Shown: positions 23,527 through 34,974 of the stretch, piece by piece
Layout of the letters: each line of letters begins with the position of its first letter
How positions within the stretch are numbered: the stretch's first letter is position 1
Origin: Cryptomeria japonica
Lineage: Eukaryota; Streptophyta; Pinopsida; Cupressales; Cupressaceae
Direction of reading: 5' to 3'
DNA: 64,000 nt
Assembly: GCF_030272615.1 (NCBI RefSeq)
Contig: NC_081409.1
Span: 204,704,864 to 204,768,863, forward strand
Position numbers and translations under genes: made by a program
Notes under the pieces: model-generated
Told to the model about the DNA's origin: nothing
The model's input: only the letters and a program-made list of their open reading frames with translations
Databases searched by the model: none

Positions 23527-26500
23527 TTATTTAAAGACATGATAGACTAAATGAGGTATTTGAATATGACATGTTGAATGCTCAACTATAAGTGAGATCA
23601 AAAACATGTATAAAATGATAAAAATTGAAGAAGGAAAGTTACGAGAAATCTTAGAAGAGAGATGAGTGTAATTTATTAGAGCCTTATCCCTGGAGGAAAG
23701 GACTTTATGATGAATAGGAGATAAAGATTCATAATTGGATTTAGAAATTTGAGGGGAGTCATAAAGAGATTTGTTCATCGCCAAGATTTCCTTATGAGGG
23801 GAATGAGAGTTGATAGAAGTAGAAGATGATTTAGTTGAAGTGAGATCATCATTACTACTAAATATAGCATTCACATTGAGAGATGGTCTTTTAGATGCTT
23901 TGGTGGGCTTAGAAAGATTATATCCAAGTCCACATGAATATTCATGCATGTTATGTTCTAAAGGAACTTTAATTCCTTGTTCATTTGCGCCACAACCATT
24001 TCCACTATAGCCACTCTTAGCCAAAATGTGAAAACCACGACCATAACGATTAGCCATTTCAGAAAGAAAGGGTGGTTTTTCATAAGACAAAGAATCAAAT
24101 TTTTCAGAATTAGAGGTGTGAGGAGAAGAAGTTTGAGAAGCGGCCACAAAATTATTGCTCATAGGTTTAGGTAAGACTGATTGATCTCTAGTTTCTTCCT
24201 TCTTTTTAACTTTAAACTCTCTAGGAGGAACCCTATACTCACCCACAAAGGTGGGATTGAAATCAAGAGATCCCCAATCGTCTTCTGCGAGAACCTTCCC
24301 AGGATCAAAAGCCTTTTCATGTGTAGATTCAAGTTGAGAAGAATCTTCTTCAGGAGCTTCAGACTCATCCAAAGAATTTTGATTATCAGAGGGTGATGAT
24401 TCATCCATAGGTATCTTGTTTAACGAGTCATCACTAGAAGAGGAAGGTTTAGAAGAACTCCCTTTGGAAGTAGATGTTTGCAAACAAGCTTGAAAATTAG
24501 TATCACCTATCAAGGTATATGTCTTATTGTTATAAATGAATTTAACTTGTCTATGCAATGTAGAGGGGACAGCTTGCATACTGTGAATCCAAGGTCTCCC
24601 TAATAACAAGTTGTATGTTAGATTTCCTGACATAACATGGATAGGAGTAGGCAAAGTAACAGGTCCCGCTGTGATGGGTAAGGTGATAATACCTAATGAA
24701 GACTTAGCCACATTATCAAAGCCTCGAATGGGACGAGAGTCAGGCTCAATAAGGGATGTATCCACATTCATCTTATGCAATAGATTAATGCTACACACAT
24801 TAAGGCCAGAGCCATTATCTACCAATGTTCGTCTTATAGCAGTTTCATTTATGACAACCACAATCATCAAGGGATCATATTGATGTTGAATTTCACTAGT
24901 AGGCAACTCATCTTGAGTAAACACAATTTGAGCTTTAGGATTCATCACAGAGTTAACCAAAGACACTATATTACTAGATGTATTAGGTGGAGGAACATTC
25001 AAATCTTTCAAGGCATCTTGTAGCATTCCATGATGAGCGGAAGAAGTTTGGATCAAATCCCAAAGGGATATCTTAGCAGGGGTAGCTTTAAGTTGTTCTA
25101 TGAGATCATATTCCTTACCAAGAACTTGTGAAATACGTGGAGCTTGAGGAAGAATAGGTTGAGAAGGAGGAAGTGAAGTTGGGATAACTAGAGGAGGATT
25201 AGGTTGCCTATTGTTTCTTGTGTTATAAGTATGGGCAACCACATGATAACTCTCTCTAGTTAGTTGCTTAGCATACTCATAAGGGCTCTTAGAAGAATAA
25301 CCTCCTTGCACAGTAATAATAGGTTTCTTAGGAGTACAAAAAGAATCATTAGCATAACCACCTTGAACCACTAAAATAGGTTTATTTAAAGGTTGAGAAT
25401 TTTGAGAAGGACAAGCACCTTGGACAGTGAAGAGAGGTTTGTTAGGTGTTTCATTCACACGTATCAAATTAATTGAGGATGGTTTAGAGGAATGAACAAA
25501 AGTGTTGGAAGAATTATTGATAGTCTTCTCTTGCACTAAAATCTTATCACAGATTAAATCAATTTTAGGAGAGAGACAAGGGGTAGGCATTGATGTTCCA
25601 GTAGGAAGAGTAATACTAGGAAAGGTCATATCATCCTCTATCATCAAAGGATCTACATGGGGAATAAACTCTCTAGGAGAAGGATCAACATTACTCTCTA
25701 AAGTCTCACTTTTGAGAGGGAGATCTTTGAAAGAAATGTTAACCATCTTGCTTTGAACTAGGGTATCCTTATGAGTAGAACCAAGTTGAGGAGAGGGAGA
25801 TGCTTTATTTTTAGAGGGAGAATGATTGAGATTCAAGGAAGATGAGAAACTATCAAGGGAGTTTTTAATCTTGATTTCATCCCCTTTGGATAGGGGTAGA
25901 GAATAATCTATACCTTCTTCTAATGGTTCATCCCAAATAGTGAGGTTGTTGAAAGGAATGTTTGAAGTATTGTCAATTTCGGGAGAGGAGATAACATTGT
26001 TTATTAATTCCTCATCCTTAGGAGGGAGAGAATCAATAGATGTGTTAAAATAATCCTCTTTCCTCAAAATATATTCAATATGATCTTTAGGGGAGAGAGA
26101 ATTAGGGAAATTGCTTATTATTTCATCTTCTTTCTCTAAGGGATGCTTATGGGTAGGACAAACTTTAGGAGAAGGATAAGCATTTATCATTAATTCATCA
26201 TCTCTAGTGGGAATTTTGTTGGAAAAGGAAAGGCCATCACTAGGAAATGTAGGGTTAATGTCATCTTCTTGCACAAAAGGATCCTCATGAAGGGAGTGTT
26301 TTTTAGGGGACACAAAGGCATCAAGGGCATCATTCAACAAAGCATGATCATATCTATTAAAAGGTTTATCTTTTGATTCAAAAGGAGATATCTCTTCATA
26401 GAGGGGATCATTGAAAACAACCATGTTACTAGATTTAGTGGAAGAACTGATGGGAATGTACCCTTGAGAGGAATCATTCGACTTATCTTTCTCATCACAA

Positions 26501-26640
26501 CGAAATGGCATAGTAACAATGTTTATGATTTTTTGGTAAAATGAAGGTTTGGTATATTTAGGTTTCAAAAATTCATCTAAAGCTTCATCTAACTCATAAT
26601 CATCACAAATATGAACATCTTGCAAATAAAAATCTGACAT
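23527..26640 (-). CDS. C polyprotein: acidic N-terminal half, retropepsin-like domain, G-patch
   Basis: This is an intact ORF of 1037 codons starting at the ATG at 26640. Residues 1-400 are acidic and low in complexity, with recurring short phrases ending in SP or SL. Residues about 404-450 hold three copies of a KP-x3-VQG-x-Y/C phrase. From about 490 the protein is homologous to the gag-protease part of element D: EQLKATPAKISLWDLIQ, then the active-site-like VDNGSGLNVC (Asp608), then YNLLLGRPWIHSMQAVPSTL. The usual retropepsin triplet is DTG or DSG; here it is DNG. A G-patch-like segment follows at about 870-915 (GYSGNGCGANEQG, later CGLGY). I find no capsid domain and no CCHC knuckle. The role is likely in processing or RNA contact in particles made by a helper; this is inference. 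Confidence 0.85.
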   Translation of the reverse strand: MSDFYLQDVHICDDYELDEALDEFLKPKYTKPSFYQKIINIVTMPFRCDEKDKSNDSSQGYIPISSSTKSSNMVVFNDPLYEEISPFESKDKPFNRYDHALLNDALDAFVSPKKHSLHEDPFVQEDDINPTFPSDGLSFSNKIPTRDDELMINAYPSPKVCPTHKHPLEKEDEIISNFPNSLSPKDHIEYILRKEDYFNTSIDSLPPKDEELINNVISSPEIDNTSNIPFNNLTIWDEPLEEGIDYSLPLSKGDEIKIKNSLDSFSSSLNLNHSPSKNKASPSPQLGSTHKDTLVQSKMVNISFKDLPLKSETLESNVDPSPREFIPHVDPLMIEDDMTFPSITLPTGTSMPTPCLSPKIDLICDKILVQEKTINNSSNTFVHSSKPSSINLIRVNETPNKPLFTVQGACPSQNSQPLNKPILVVQGGYANDSFCTPKKPIITVQGGYSSKSPYEYAKQLTRESYHVVAHTYNTRNNRQPNPPLVIPTSLPPSQPILPQAPRISQVLGKEYDLIEQLKATPAKISLWDLIQTSSAHHGMLQDALKDLNVPPPNTSSNIVSLVNSVMNPKAQIVFTQDELPTSEIQHQYDPLMIVVVINETAIRRTLVDNGSGLNVCSINLLHKMNVDTSLIEPDSRPIRGFDNVAKSSLGIITLPITAGPVTLPTPIHVMSGNLTYNLLLGRPWIHSMQAVPSTLHRQVKFIYNNKTYTLIGDTNFQACLQTSTSKGSSSKPSSSSDDSLNKIPMDESSPSDNQNSLDESEAPEEDSSQLESTHEKAFDPGKVLAEDDWGSLDFNPTFVGEYRVPPREFKVKKKEETRDQSVLPKPMSNNFVAASQTSSPHTSNSEKFDSLSYEKPPFLSEMANRYGRGFHILAKSGYSGNGCGANEQGIKVPLEHNMHEYSCGLGYNLSKPTKASKRPSLNVNAIFSSNDDLTSTKSSSTSINSHSPHKEILAMNKSLYDSPQISKSNYESLSPIHHKVLSSRDKALINYTHLSSKISRNFPSSIFIILYMFLISLIVEHSTCHIQIPHLVYHVFK

Positions 26641-26790
26641 TTTGAAATTGCATAAAATTTAAACACACAATGCAAAGAAACACACTTTTTTTTTTTTTCT
26701 TTTTTTCTTTTTAATGAAAATGAAATGAAAACACACTAAATCTAGATCTAGATCTAACAAATGCAATGCAAGAGGAAGCAATGATAGATT

Positions 26791-26809
26791 CACATCGGGT
26801 TCACAAAAA
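26791..26809 (-). other. Primer-binding-site-like sequence of C
   Basis: On the minus strand, TGTGAACCCGATGTG follows the LTR edge after a few T residues. It resembles the sequence at the same place in E. Confidence 0.6.
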
Positions 26810-28433
26810 TGTGTGGGGGAAAAAGTGACACTAAGCAAACATGCCCTAATCTCACTTTCAACCACACACTTGTGGAATACGAAAGAGCCTAGAGGTATCA
26901 CACAATTGGCTACTTCTTTTTGTGGAAGAGAGAGCCACGGGCTACCTATTAGGATTTCTATTCCTTTGTTGTAATTGAAAGATAAAATGATGCAAGTTCA
27001 ATTCCTAACCCAAAGTGCAAGTATGAACTAATAACAAGATTGCAGAATTGAACTTAAACAATGGAAAGCTGTAAACACAAGGACAAAACAAGAATTCAAA
27101 TGCGTACCCAGAGTTAAAATCTGACTGAAAATGTTCGGGACGGGGGCGCGGGCGCCACTGTCCTGATTCTGCCCCTGAAACTGCTCCGGAAACTGTTGTT
27201 TTGCAAAGTTGTCAAAAATGCTGAAAACTGCTGTCAGAAGGACCAGGGCGCCCAGCGTCCCTGTCCCAGGGACCAGGGCGCCCCACGCCCCTGTCCTGGT
27301 CTTTTGCTCTGAGATTTGGTGTGAAGTTCGGTCTCCGTCTGCTTCTTCCGGATCTGTAACCTGCGGCGTCGTCCGAGTCCCGAAACCTGAACTTATATCT
27401 GAAAAGGTGTTTGGGCGGCTATATAGGGTTTTGCCTTAGTCAAACCCCCGCTTCGGTGATTTCCACCTCCACGAATAGCCAAGTTGTATTGTAAAATGTA
27501 TTGTGTGTGCAGACCTAGTGTGTGTGCAAGGTCCTTAAATGCAAGTAAGCAAACTAGAGCAACCTAGAAAGTAAACCCTAATTGCTTGTAAATGATAATG
27601 TAAATGCTCTATATCAAGATGCAAAGTGATCTAAAGCATGAATAAAGGATATATTGAAGCTTATGCAAAGACATGAAAACAACATGAAATCATACCCAAC
27701 CCTCAAGGGAGGAGTACAAGCCAATCTTCAGTCGGTAATCTCCTATTGTTCTTCAATGTCTTCCAAGCCCTAAATGAATGAAATTTATGAATTCTTGATG
27801 GATGGATGTTGAATGTTATTGAAGTCTTCAAAGATCTTCTCTTTCACTGCACAGAAGGTCCTTGAAAGCCAAAATTCGGATCCTTTCAAATGAAGAAAGA
27901 GAGCTCTTATATATGAAACCCTAGGTCTTAATTTCGACTTTTGGCTGACCTAGAGATTGAATATCCCGCCAATTTCTTGGGGTTAAGCTTTATTTTATGA
28001 TTGGGTCGTGCTCCTAAAATTTCGGGAAAAATGTCCGGGACCATGTGCATGCCGGGTGCCATGGTCCCGACAAATTTTCACCAAATTTTCAGGGTCGTCG
28101 GATATGATGATTTTAGAGAGAATCCTGAAGTTACAGCTGATTTCAAGATGTTTTGACCCCCGAAATCAAGCCCCCAAGTTCAAAATAGGACCTAATTAGG
28201 GTTTTTGATTAAATGATGTATTGGAAGAATAAAATGAAAGGGGCACACTTTAATGAAAGGGCCCAACTTTATGATGTGGGAGATGATGAAATAGAACCTT
28301 AGACCTAATTAATTTGACTAATTAAGTGCTAAAGAGGAAATGCAATGCAAAATGCAAAATGCGCCAAGGTGGGTGCTAAACTAGGTGTGAAATTGTACCA
28401 CCCTAGCAAGTGCGTACAATTTACGACGCTACA
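26810..28433 (-). repeat. 5' LTR of C (right copy)
   Basis: This copy matches 20214-21839. The minus strand carries TATA candidates at 27905-27913 (TATATAAG) and about 27418-27425 (CTATATAG). Most differences from the left copy are transitions. Confidence 0.93.
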
Positions 28434-28438
28434 TTAAT

Positions 28439-29857
28439 ATTGTGTTTGGGCTTGTTCATTTGAATCACTTGATTCTACAAGACTTTGAGGGTATGCCTTT
28501 TTGCCACTTGAGTTTTTGTGAATATTGTACTATTATCTTTTTAGTTAATTTAAAAGTAAAGTAGAAATAAATTTGTAGAAAAAAAAAGAATATTTGAATT
28601 TCTGCATGTATGTTCAATCTCCCACCTCTTAATTTCTTATAGATATCTCACTACAATATTGTTTTACCGATGTCATACATGACTATGTAACTAGATCTTA
28701 CATGATCTAGAGTAAAAATTGGCACCCACTATAACTCTCTCCTACTATGTTTTCAACCAAAAAATCACCAAGGAAGATAGGTTACATGGTCTTTCCTTAT
28801 ATTATTGAGTTGGCTAACACAATCCCAAGTGTTGCCCTTGCTTCTTGTTGAAAGTAACCAATTTTGAATGGATTTTCCACAACTCTAGCTATCTAACAAT
28901 GATAATTTTGATGGGTGCAATCAAAGGAGATGATTGAGGAGAATACGTAAGTTGATGAACTAGCCAAGTAGATTAACATTGGCACTTAGTAGCCAAAGTG
29001 CCAACCCATGTTTAAGAAAAGAGTATCTCTTGATCTACAAATGACAAAGAAATCTTTAGAATAACATTCACAAGAAGTAATACAAACTCCTTTAACCACA
29101 ATATCTTATGTTATGATCACCAAATACAACACATTGTCCTTGTTTGGTAGAGGTAGTTTGTGAGACTAAACAAAGATCTCAAATAGAGAAATAATATAAT
29201 TCATCTCCAAATACTTTCCTACAGAATATGTTTCATCCATTTTTTTCTTCTTAATATTGACAATGCTCATAATAACCTAATCAAAGGCATGAATTTGGTA
29301 TTTTTAACAATGTTCCATCGAGAAGAAATAAAAATCATCTTAGCCAAGTTTGATGAAATGCGCTCCTAACGATTGCAAGAACTCCACCACAGTGGACCAT
29401 TATGGAAGGCTAAACCTTCCCTAGCAAAGAACATGAACATTAATGAGTGTCATAGAAAATAAAGGTCCATTATAGTATGTCAACAAAAGCAACTCTTATT
29501 ACACAGAGGTTCTAAGATTTCTCAAAAACCAAAAGAAACTTCTTTCTATTAGCATTACTTTTGCATGGTCCTCTCTCTGTGAATGATGGATTTCTTGCAT
29601 GCAAACTACTGCAGATCAATAAGTCTAACTAAGCCTCTTTCACCATTAATTTAATAGTTTGGGCGGTGGTTCTTTTTATATAAATCATGCATTCACCAGA
29701 TTGTAAGTAATGTAACAAATTAATTTAATTTTCATTCATATGCATATTCATTTATCTGCTCTGTTCATTTCTTTTGTTCTCTGCATCTGCAAGTTTTTCT
29801 TTTATCTTCTTGCTAGATCCATAATTGTTTTTGCAGGTTTAGCTACAAAATTTAACA
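28439..29857. other. AT-rich stretch without gene; right end is a probable decayed copia LTR
   Basis: I see no coding region. The last bases (TTTAACA at 29851-29857) directly precede a primer-binding-site-like sequence, so part of this stretch is probably the 5' LTR of the decayed copia J. TTTTTATATAAAT near 29673-29685 could be its TATA box. The left LTR edge cannot be set because no partner LTR is found. Confidence 0.45.
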
Positions 29858-29868
29858 TGTATCAGAGC
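29858..29868 (+). other. Primer-binding-site remnant of copia J
   Basis: TGTATCAGAGC differs from TGGTATCAGAGC by the loss of one G, and it follows TTTAACA. Confidence 0.6.
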
Positions 29869-29937
29869 TTAGGAGTTAGGAAGAAAAAGTGTAAACTTTT
29901 TTTTTGTAGGTACTACAGATCAGATCTTTTGCAAAGT

Positions 29938-30735
29938 ATGAAATTTCCAGCCTCTTCTCTTCGCATACCATACAACTATTTCAAATGGAAGTCAAAGATT
30001 ATACTTCAACTTAAAGTAGAGGCTTGTATTGAATAGTCATGGATACAAAAGTTGAACCTAATCCTGCTATTGAAAATCCCAATATTTCAATAGGAAGGAC
30101 GAGGTGTTTGGTCTTCTATAGTTGTCCATGTATCCATAATTGTTGTTTCATGTTAAAGCATGCACAACACCATATGAAGTTTAGACTAAGTTGAAGACTC
30201 TTTTTGGGAAGCAAGATGAAATGCGAGGTCACGTTCTAGAAAATGAGCTCAGCTCATTAGATCCGAGAAATTTTGAAAACATTCAAGACTTTTTCACAAG
30301 GTTCAAATACTTATTACTCCTGCTAAAAGAATGTGGAATTGACAAATCCAAAGAATAAAACAATTTAATTCTTGCTATTTTTTCAAAATCGGATCCTAAA
30401 TATGCTATATATTTGTCTCTTCTTTTCACATAGTTAGGCTTTCAATAGGAGAAAGTTGGAGGATTCCTACTCTTGATGATTTCATTGAGTCTTTTATACA
30501 TGAGTAGGATAAGCTCATAAAAATGGGTACTTTAAAAGATTCTAAAGCTCATACACTTGTTGTGCATACAAGTGAGAAGACCAATGAGAAGAAAAATTCT
30601 CAATCCAATACAGAGAAGAAGACATCTGGTGAGCCTTGCAATTTTTGTGGCAAGGTGAGACATGCAATCAATAGGTTTTGGAAGAGACTAGAGGCTTTAG
30701 AGGAGGCCATGCAACATCATATTTCAGCCACTCAA
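29938..30735 (+). pseudogene. Decayed copia gag (J)
   Basis: From the ATG at 29938 the frame reads MKFPASSLRIPYNYFKWKSK, the usual opening of a plant copia gag. After stops and shifts it continues with LKTLFGKQDEMRG, SSLDPRNFENIQDFFTRFK and FSKSDPKYA. A zinc-knuckle remnant CNFCGKVRHAINRFW lies near 30640-30685, with Gly and the last Cys lost. A helical stretch (RLEALEEAMQHH) follows. No protease, integrase or RT is found downstream. The frame changes at least three times. Confidence 0.65.
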
Positions 30736-31145
30736 TCTTCTTCATCACAGACAGACCAATTTCAAGGTCATGCTCTTTCTGCACGGGCCTTGCTTTCATC
30801 TTCTACTTCTCCTTTGCGACACATTGTTTCAGTGGACCTGTCATGCTTCTCCTTTATCATATTATGAGGGATTTTTTCTATTGTTAGTGCTAACGCTTCT
30901 TTGATTTTGTTTCTGACTTTGATCGGTTCTTTAAACTATCGGCATATGTATTTTCGACTAGTAGCTTCTTGCATGGTTGAGTAGTGTCATGGGGTCACTC
31001 GTGGAAATGGTTGAGTCTAGTACAAAGAATGAACTACAAAAACAAGAAAATTAGAAATTATAACGTATCCACCAAAATACAACTAGAACAATATGATGAT
31101 CCAAAAGAAGCCACAACAAACTTTAATTAGTGATTGGTTTTTAAA

Positions 31146-32805
31146 ATGTCTTCTCCTGCTCAGTTTTTTGCATCTACATTTTGACCATTGCTTGGGTGTG
31201 GCACCTTTTCTTCAGCTAGGTGTGGTGTCCCTCCTTCTTCCTCGTTGGCTCTGCTCCCTCCCCCCTTGGGCGTTGGCTTCTCTAGGGACTCGACTGTCGC
31301 TACTTATGCATTGCCTCTTCCCCGCGACTCCCCTATTCCTGAAGTGGTCTTCCCGCTTGCTGGTGGTGGTTTTGGTGCTCCCCGCGTGGGAGCTTCCCTT
31401 TTGGAAGATGGTCCCCCTCTCGTGGATGCCCTCCTAGAGAGCATTGTTGTTACTAACTCTTTTGCTCTCGATAATGGTTCTCAACTGACTGCTATTGGTG
31501 CTAAGGTTCTGCCCAGGCCTTCTTTTGTTGGCAAGCATAGCTTTGCTCATGTGGCTAGGTCTACTACCTAACTCTCCAGGGGTGTTTTTCCTCTTCCCTA
31601 TGCCAAATCCTCCCCCGTGGTGGTTTGTGGGAAAGATGTTGTGGACAATATTCGGTTGTACCAACGTTGTGCATTAGTTTTCAGATTCTCTAGGCTCTGG
31701 CCTTCACTTTCTGACCTCCATCATTAGGTGAGTGACTCCTGGAGACCTTTGGTAGCTCATAATGTTGAGCTTTTTCCTTGTGCTAAGGGATTTTTTATAG
31801 CTTCTTTTACTTCTTTGACTAATAGGGACCTGGTTTTGGACAAGCTGTGGGCTTGGGGAGTTCACCCCCTCTCTGTTAAGCCTTGGACAACTTCTTTCAA
31901 CCCTCTCACTGAACCATTTAATTTGTGTCCAGTTTGGGTTCGCCTTTCAAAACTCTCTCTCCATTTTTGGGAGCTTTCTTGCTATGAGACTATTGGTAAC
32001 TCTTTAAGCCAATTCTTAAAGGTGGATGATACCATGCCTTCTATGGACCACACTACCTTTTCTCGAATCCTTGTTGATATTGACATCTCTTTGCCTCTCT
32101 TTGGAGATGTGGTTCTTATGGTTGGTGATTAGCCTTGGACACAACAGTTAGACTTTGAGGGTCTTCCCTTCCGCTGTCGAAAATGTTTCTCTACGGGCCA
32201 TCTTGCTTCGGACTTCTCTATCTGACACCACAAAGGTGTTGCTACTTGGTGGAAGTATGCTACTGTTGATCACTTGACCATCTATGCTGTTGAATCTGAT
32301 TTGGATGGTTCCTCTCAGGAGGTTGAGGTGCCTTCTACTACTGTTGATCCTGTTGTTGATTCCATCATTTTGGCTCTTCCTGCCTCAACGGACCCTGTTG
32401 CCTCTGATTTGCAGCTTCTCTCTACACCTACTGGTCCTTCTTCTGATGCTCTGCAGTAGCCTTCTGTTCTGCAACTATCTCCTATTCTGCAGCAGTTTAG
32501 TGTTGTCTTGCAGCAACCTGATGCTAGCTTCACTAATGGCCTTGATAACAATATCGCTTGAACTGTTGTTTGTCTTAGGCGGAAGGGGAAGTCCTCCCCA
32601 ACCCCCCCCCCCTTGGATCGGGTCTCCACACCCCTTCTTGAGTTGGGTCTTTGTTGTTGAAGGTTGGACAAGTTTCGTTTGTTCAAACTTGTTAATCCCA
32701 GACTTGCTTCGATGTGTTGTCTCTTTGCCTATGAGATTTTATTTCTTTTTTGATAGTCTATGACTATGTTAAGGGTCAGCACCCTAGTTAATGTTGCTTT
32801 TTAAA
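31146..32805 (+). pseudogene. LINE ORF1-type gene K1 (DUF4283 plus degenerate zinc knuckle)
   Basis: A single reading frame from the ATG at 31146 runs to about 32650 with only a handful of stops (31182, 31569, 32130, 32223, 32457 and 32562). After a Pro-rich N-terminal part it contains the DUF4283-type region, with DKLWAWGVHPLSVKPW and FNLCPVWVRLSKLSLHFW, then FEGLPFRCRKCFSTGHLASDF, a CCHC_4 knuckle whose last Cys is Phe. In plant L1-type LINEs this protein is ORF1, an RNA-binding partner of the ORF2 polymerase. No ORF2 follows. Instead the frame closes and an A-rich run (AAATAAAAAAC, about 32799-32810) appears, as at a LINE 3' end. No target duplication was identified. Confidence 0.75.
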
Positions 32806-32810
32806 TAAAA

Positions 32811-33573
32811 AACAAACTATAATAGGTACATAAAAAAAGAAAACTAACTTATTTCCCTTAATATAAGTAGGCAAAAATAGATTCATGTACATAGTCTTAA
32901 CTTCTTCATAAAGTGATGTGGGAAATTGTATTGAAGTATAAATAAAATAACTCATTAGAAATTGGCATTTATGTTTAAAATGAGTTATCATAACTTAATC
33001 TATTGATTTGTATGTTAGAATGTTGTTTATTTTAATAGAAAGACAATACAAATTTGAAATCAAATGCCTAACCATTAATTAGTTCAATAACAATATATGT
33101 TTGATTTATACATAAAACATTACAGAATGCTTTACACTCAAAATAAAGAGAATTAATACCTCAATAGTAGTATGTCTTTAATATTCATAAGAGAGGTTTC
33201 ATATTCAAATCCTAATCAATCCCTCAAAAAATTCAATAAAATGTTCAAATACAAAATTTATCTTAAAATAAAATTTTAGAAAATGAATCTTTAATAATAA
33301 ACACGTTGTAACTCAATGATATTTTACATAGATACATACAATTTAATTTTTTTTAATTTTTTTTAATTTTATTTAATTTATTCAAAATACAATTAATATT
33401 TCAACAATAGTCCTCTAAAAAAAGGCTAAAACCTCAATAAGCTCACTCTTTAAGTTCATAACATATGAGATCATGAAAGGAACATTTTTGTATAAATAAC
33501 TAGGTTAACAATATAGACAACATTAGAACAACATTCTATTCTAAAAAGGTAGAAATTGTAAAAAGGTTGAGGA
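32811..33573. other. AT-rich stretch without gene
   Basis: No coding or repeat structure is recognised beyond short A/T tracts (for example TTTAATTTTTTTTAATTTT near 33350). Confidence 0.6.
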
Positions 33574-34337
33574 TTAAAGACATGTAGAATAGGAATTGTC
33601 TTCCACCATAATGCTGATGGAACGAGTTGGATTGTGTGTAGAACAATTGGTTCTAATTTCTCCTTTGGTGCCTGTCACTACACTCGACTGACCCATTTTT
33701 TCCATGGCCAAACCAAATTTTTGAAAGAAGAGATCTTGGTCAAGGGCAAAATCTATAACGATTTGTTGGGTGTGAGAGTTTGTGTAAAGATCTTGATTTG
33801 ATGCAAAGAGGCCCTCTTGATTCCCAAGATTCACATAATACATATTGTCGAATAAGTTGGGTGAGTGAATGTCTAATACAGTAGTGTTGGTGACATTCGT
33901 GGTTGGGCAATTGGCTTGCAAATTTGTATCAAAGACCCTGAAAAGAGTGCTATCTTGGGCGGGTATAATTGTTTCTCAAATGATGCACAATGCCCTATTC
34001 CTATGGTGTGCGCACTTGTACTCACTAAACATTAAAAACAAAATCTAATTAATATATAGTTACTTTGTACAAAATGAAATATAATTTAAAATGGATGCAA
34101 AATAACACATATTAAATTAAAAACATATTTTATATACTAACTAATGCAATGTATAATAGTTTCTAAAGGTTTTTTAATTATTATTAATTATTTTTCAATG
34201 TATTTTTAATATGGTTTTTATGGTCTATCAAGATTTATTTGTAGAAATTTTTAAATCTGTTTGTAACAATATGTTTTTCTATGAAACATATGCAAAATGT
34301 AACTTGACTATTAGGTGATTATGAGAAATGACAACTA

Positions 34338-34640
34338 CAATTATATTGTTGTGCACTAAAATCGTAGTCAAATCATGACTGCTAGAGTTAAAAAATAATC
34401 ACATCACTTCTTTATATAGTGTTTATGACAACCAAAAATTATTTGTAGAAATTGTTATATTGTTACACACTGCAATCATATTGTTGTGCACTATTATCTT
34501 GAGTTGAATCATGATTACCAGAGTAAAAAAATAATCAAATCACATTTTGAATTCCAATTTTAAAAAGAAAAACAATCACAAATATTTTATACAATATTCA
34601 CATTTTGAATTCCAATTTTAAAAAGAAAAACAACCACAAT
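34338..34640. repeat. Two local tandem duplications
   Basis: A unit of about 138 bases containing ATATTGTTGTGCACTA appears near 34338 and 34476, diverged. A 58-base unit starting CACATTTTGAATTCCAATTT occurs at 34541 and 34599. Both lie in intron 3 of the peroxidase pseudogene. Confidence 0.7.
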
Positions 34641-34791
34641 ATTTGTGTTAAATTTTCATAAATGAACTTTTGATGGGCCCTGTGTTCTACCCCAGCTAAT
34701 CATCACTTAAAGACAATTAAAAATAAATGTCATATACATGGTTCAAACATATTGGCCAGATCTATCAGATTTCTACAGACCATGATGGTGG

Positions 34792-34974
34792 TTATAATTA
34801 GTTTCTGGATTCAACTATGTAAAAACTTTTGCATCAACTTTTCGGGCCACACTCCATGAACCATCATCAGAATGAAAGAGAAAAATTCAAGAAAAATGAT
34901 AAGGGTTCACAAAGTGTGACCTAAAACGTTGATGCAAAAGTTTTTACATAGTTGAATCAAAAAACTAATTATAA
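34792..34974. mobile_element. Foldback MITE in intron 3 of the peroxidase pseudogene
   Basis: The two halves are inverted repeats. TTATAATTAG opens the left arm and CTAATTATAA closes the right. The inner arms ATTCAACTATGTAAAAAC and its complement pair over more than 30 bases, followed by a further partly paired centre. The total length is 183 bases with no coding capacity. A TA duplication is possible at the ends, so it may be Stowaway-like, but the exact boundary is uncertain. Confidence 0.75.

Larger units (their letters stand above)
20214..28433 (-). mobile_element. Element C: young gypsy-like LTR element without RT
   Basis: The element is 8220 bp with a perfect 5-bp target duplication TTAAT (20209-20213 and 28434-28438). 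LTRs of 1626 and 1624 bp differ at about 30 positions by eye (near 98% identity). On the minus strand the order is LTR, primer-binding-like site, one 1037-codon ORF without stops, a 1.7-kb non-coding 3' region, polypurine tract, LTR. The ORF has retropepsin-like and G-patch domains, but no RT, RNase H or integrase is present in any frame. It is a non-autonomous element, probably recently mobile. Its primer-binding-like sequence resembles that of gypsy E. Confidence 0.92.

Noticed and set aside
24159-26519. Short ORFs on both strands within the C polyprotein gene
   Set aside because: They are shadows of the 1037-codon ORF in other frames and lack domains.
31093-31437. Leu-rich 114-codon ORF
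   Set aside because: It is in a different frame from the DUF4283-type ORF K1, which explains the region better.
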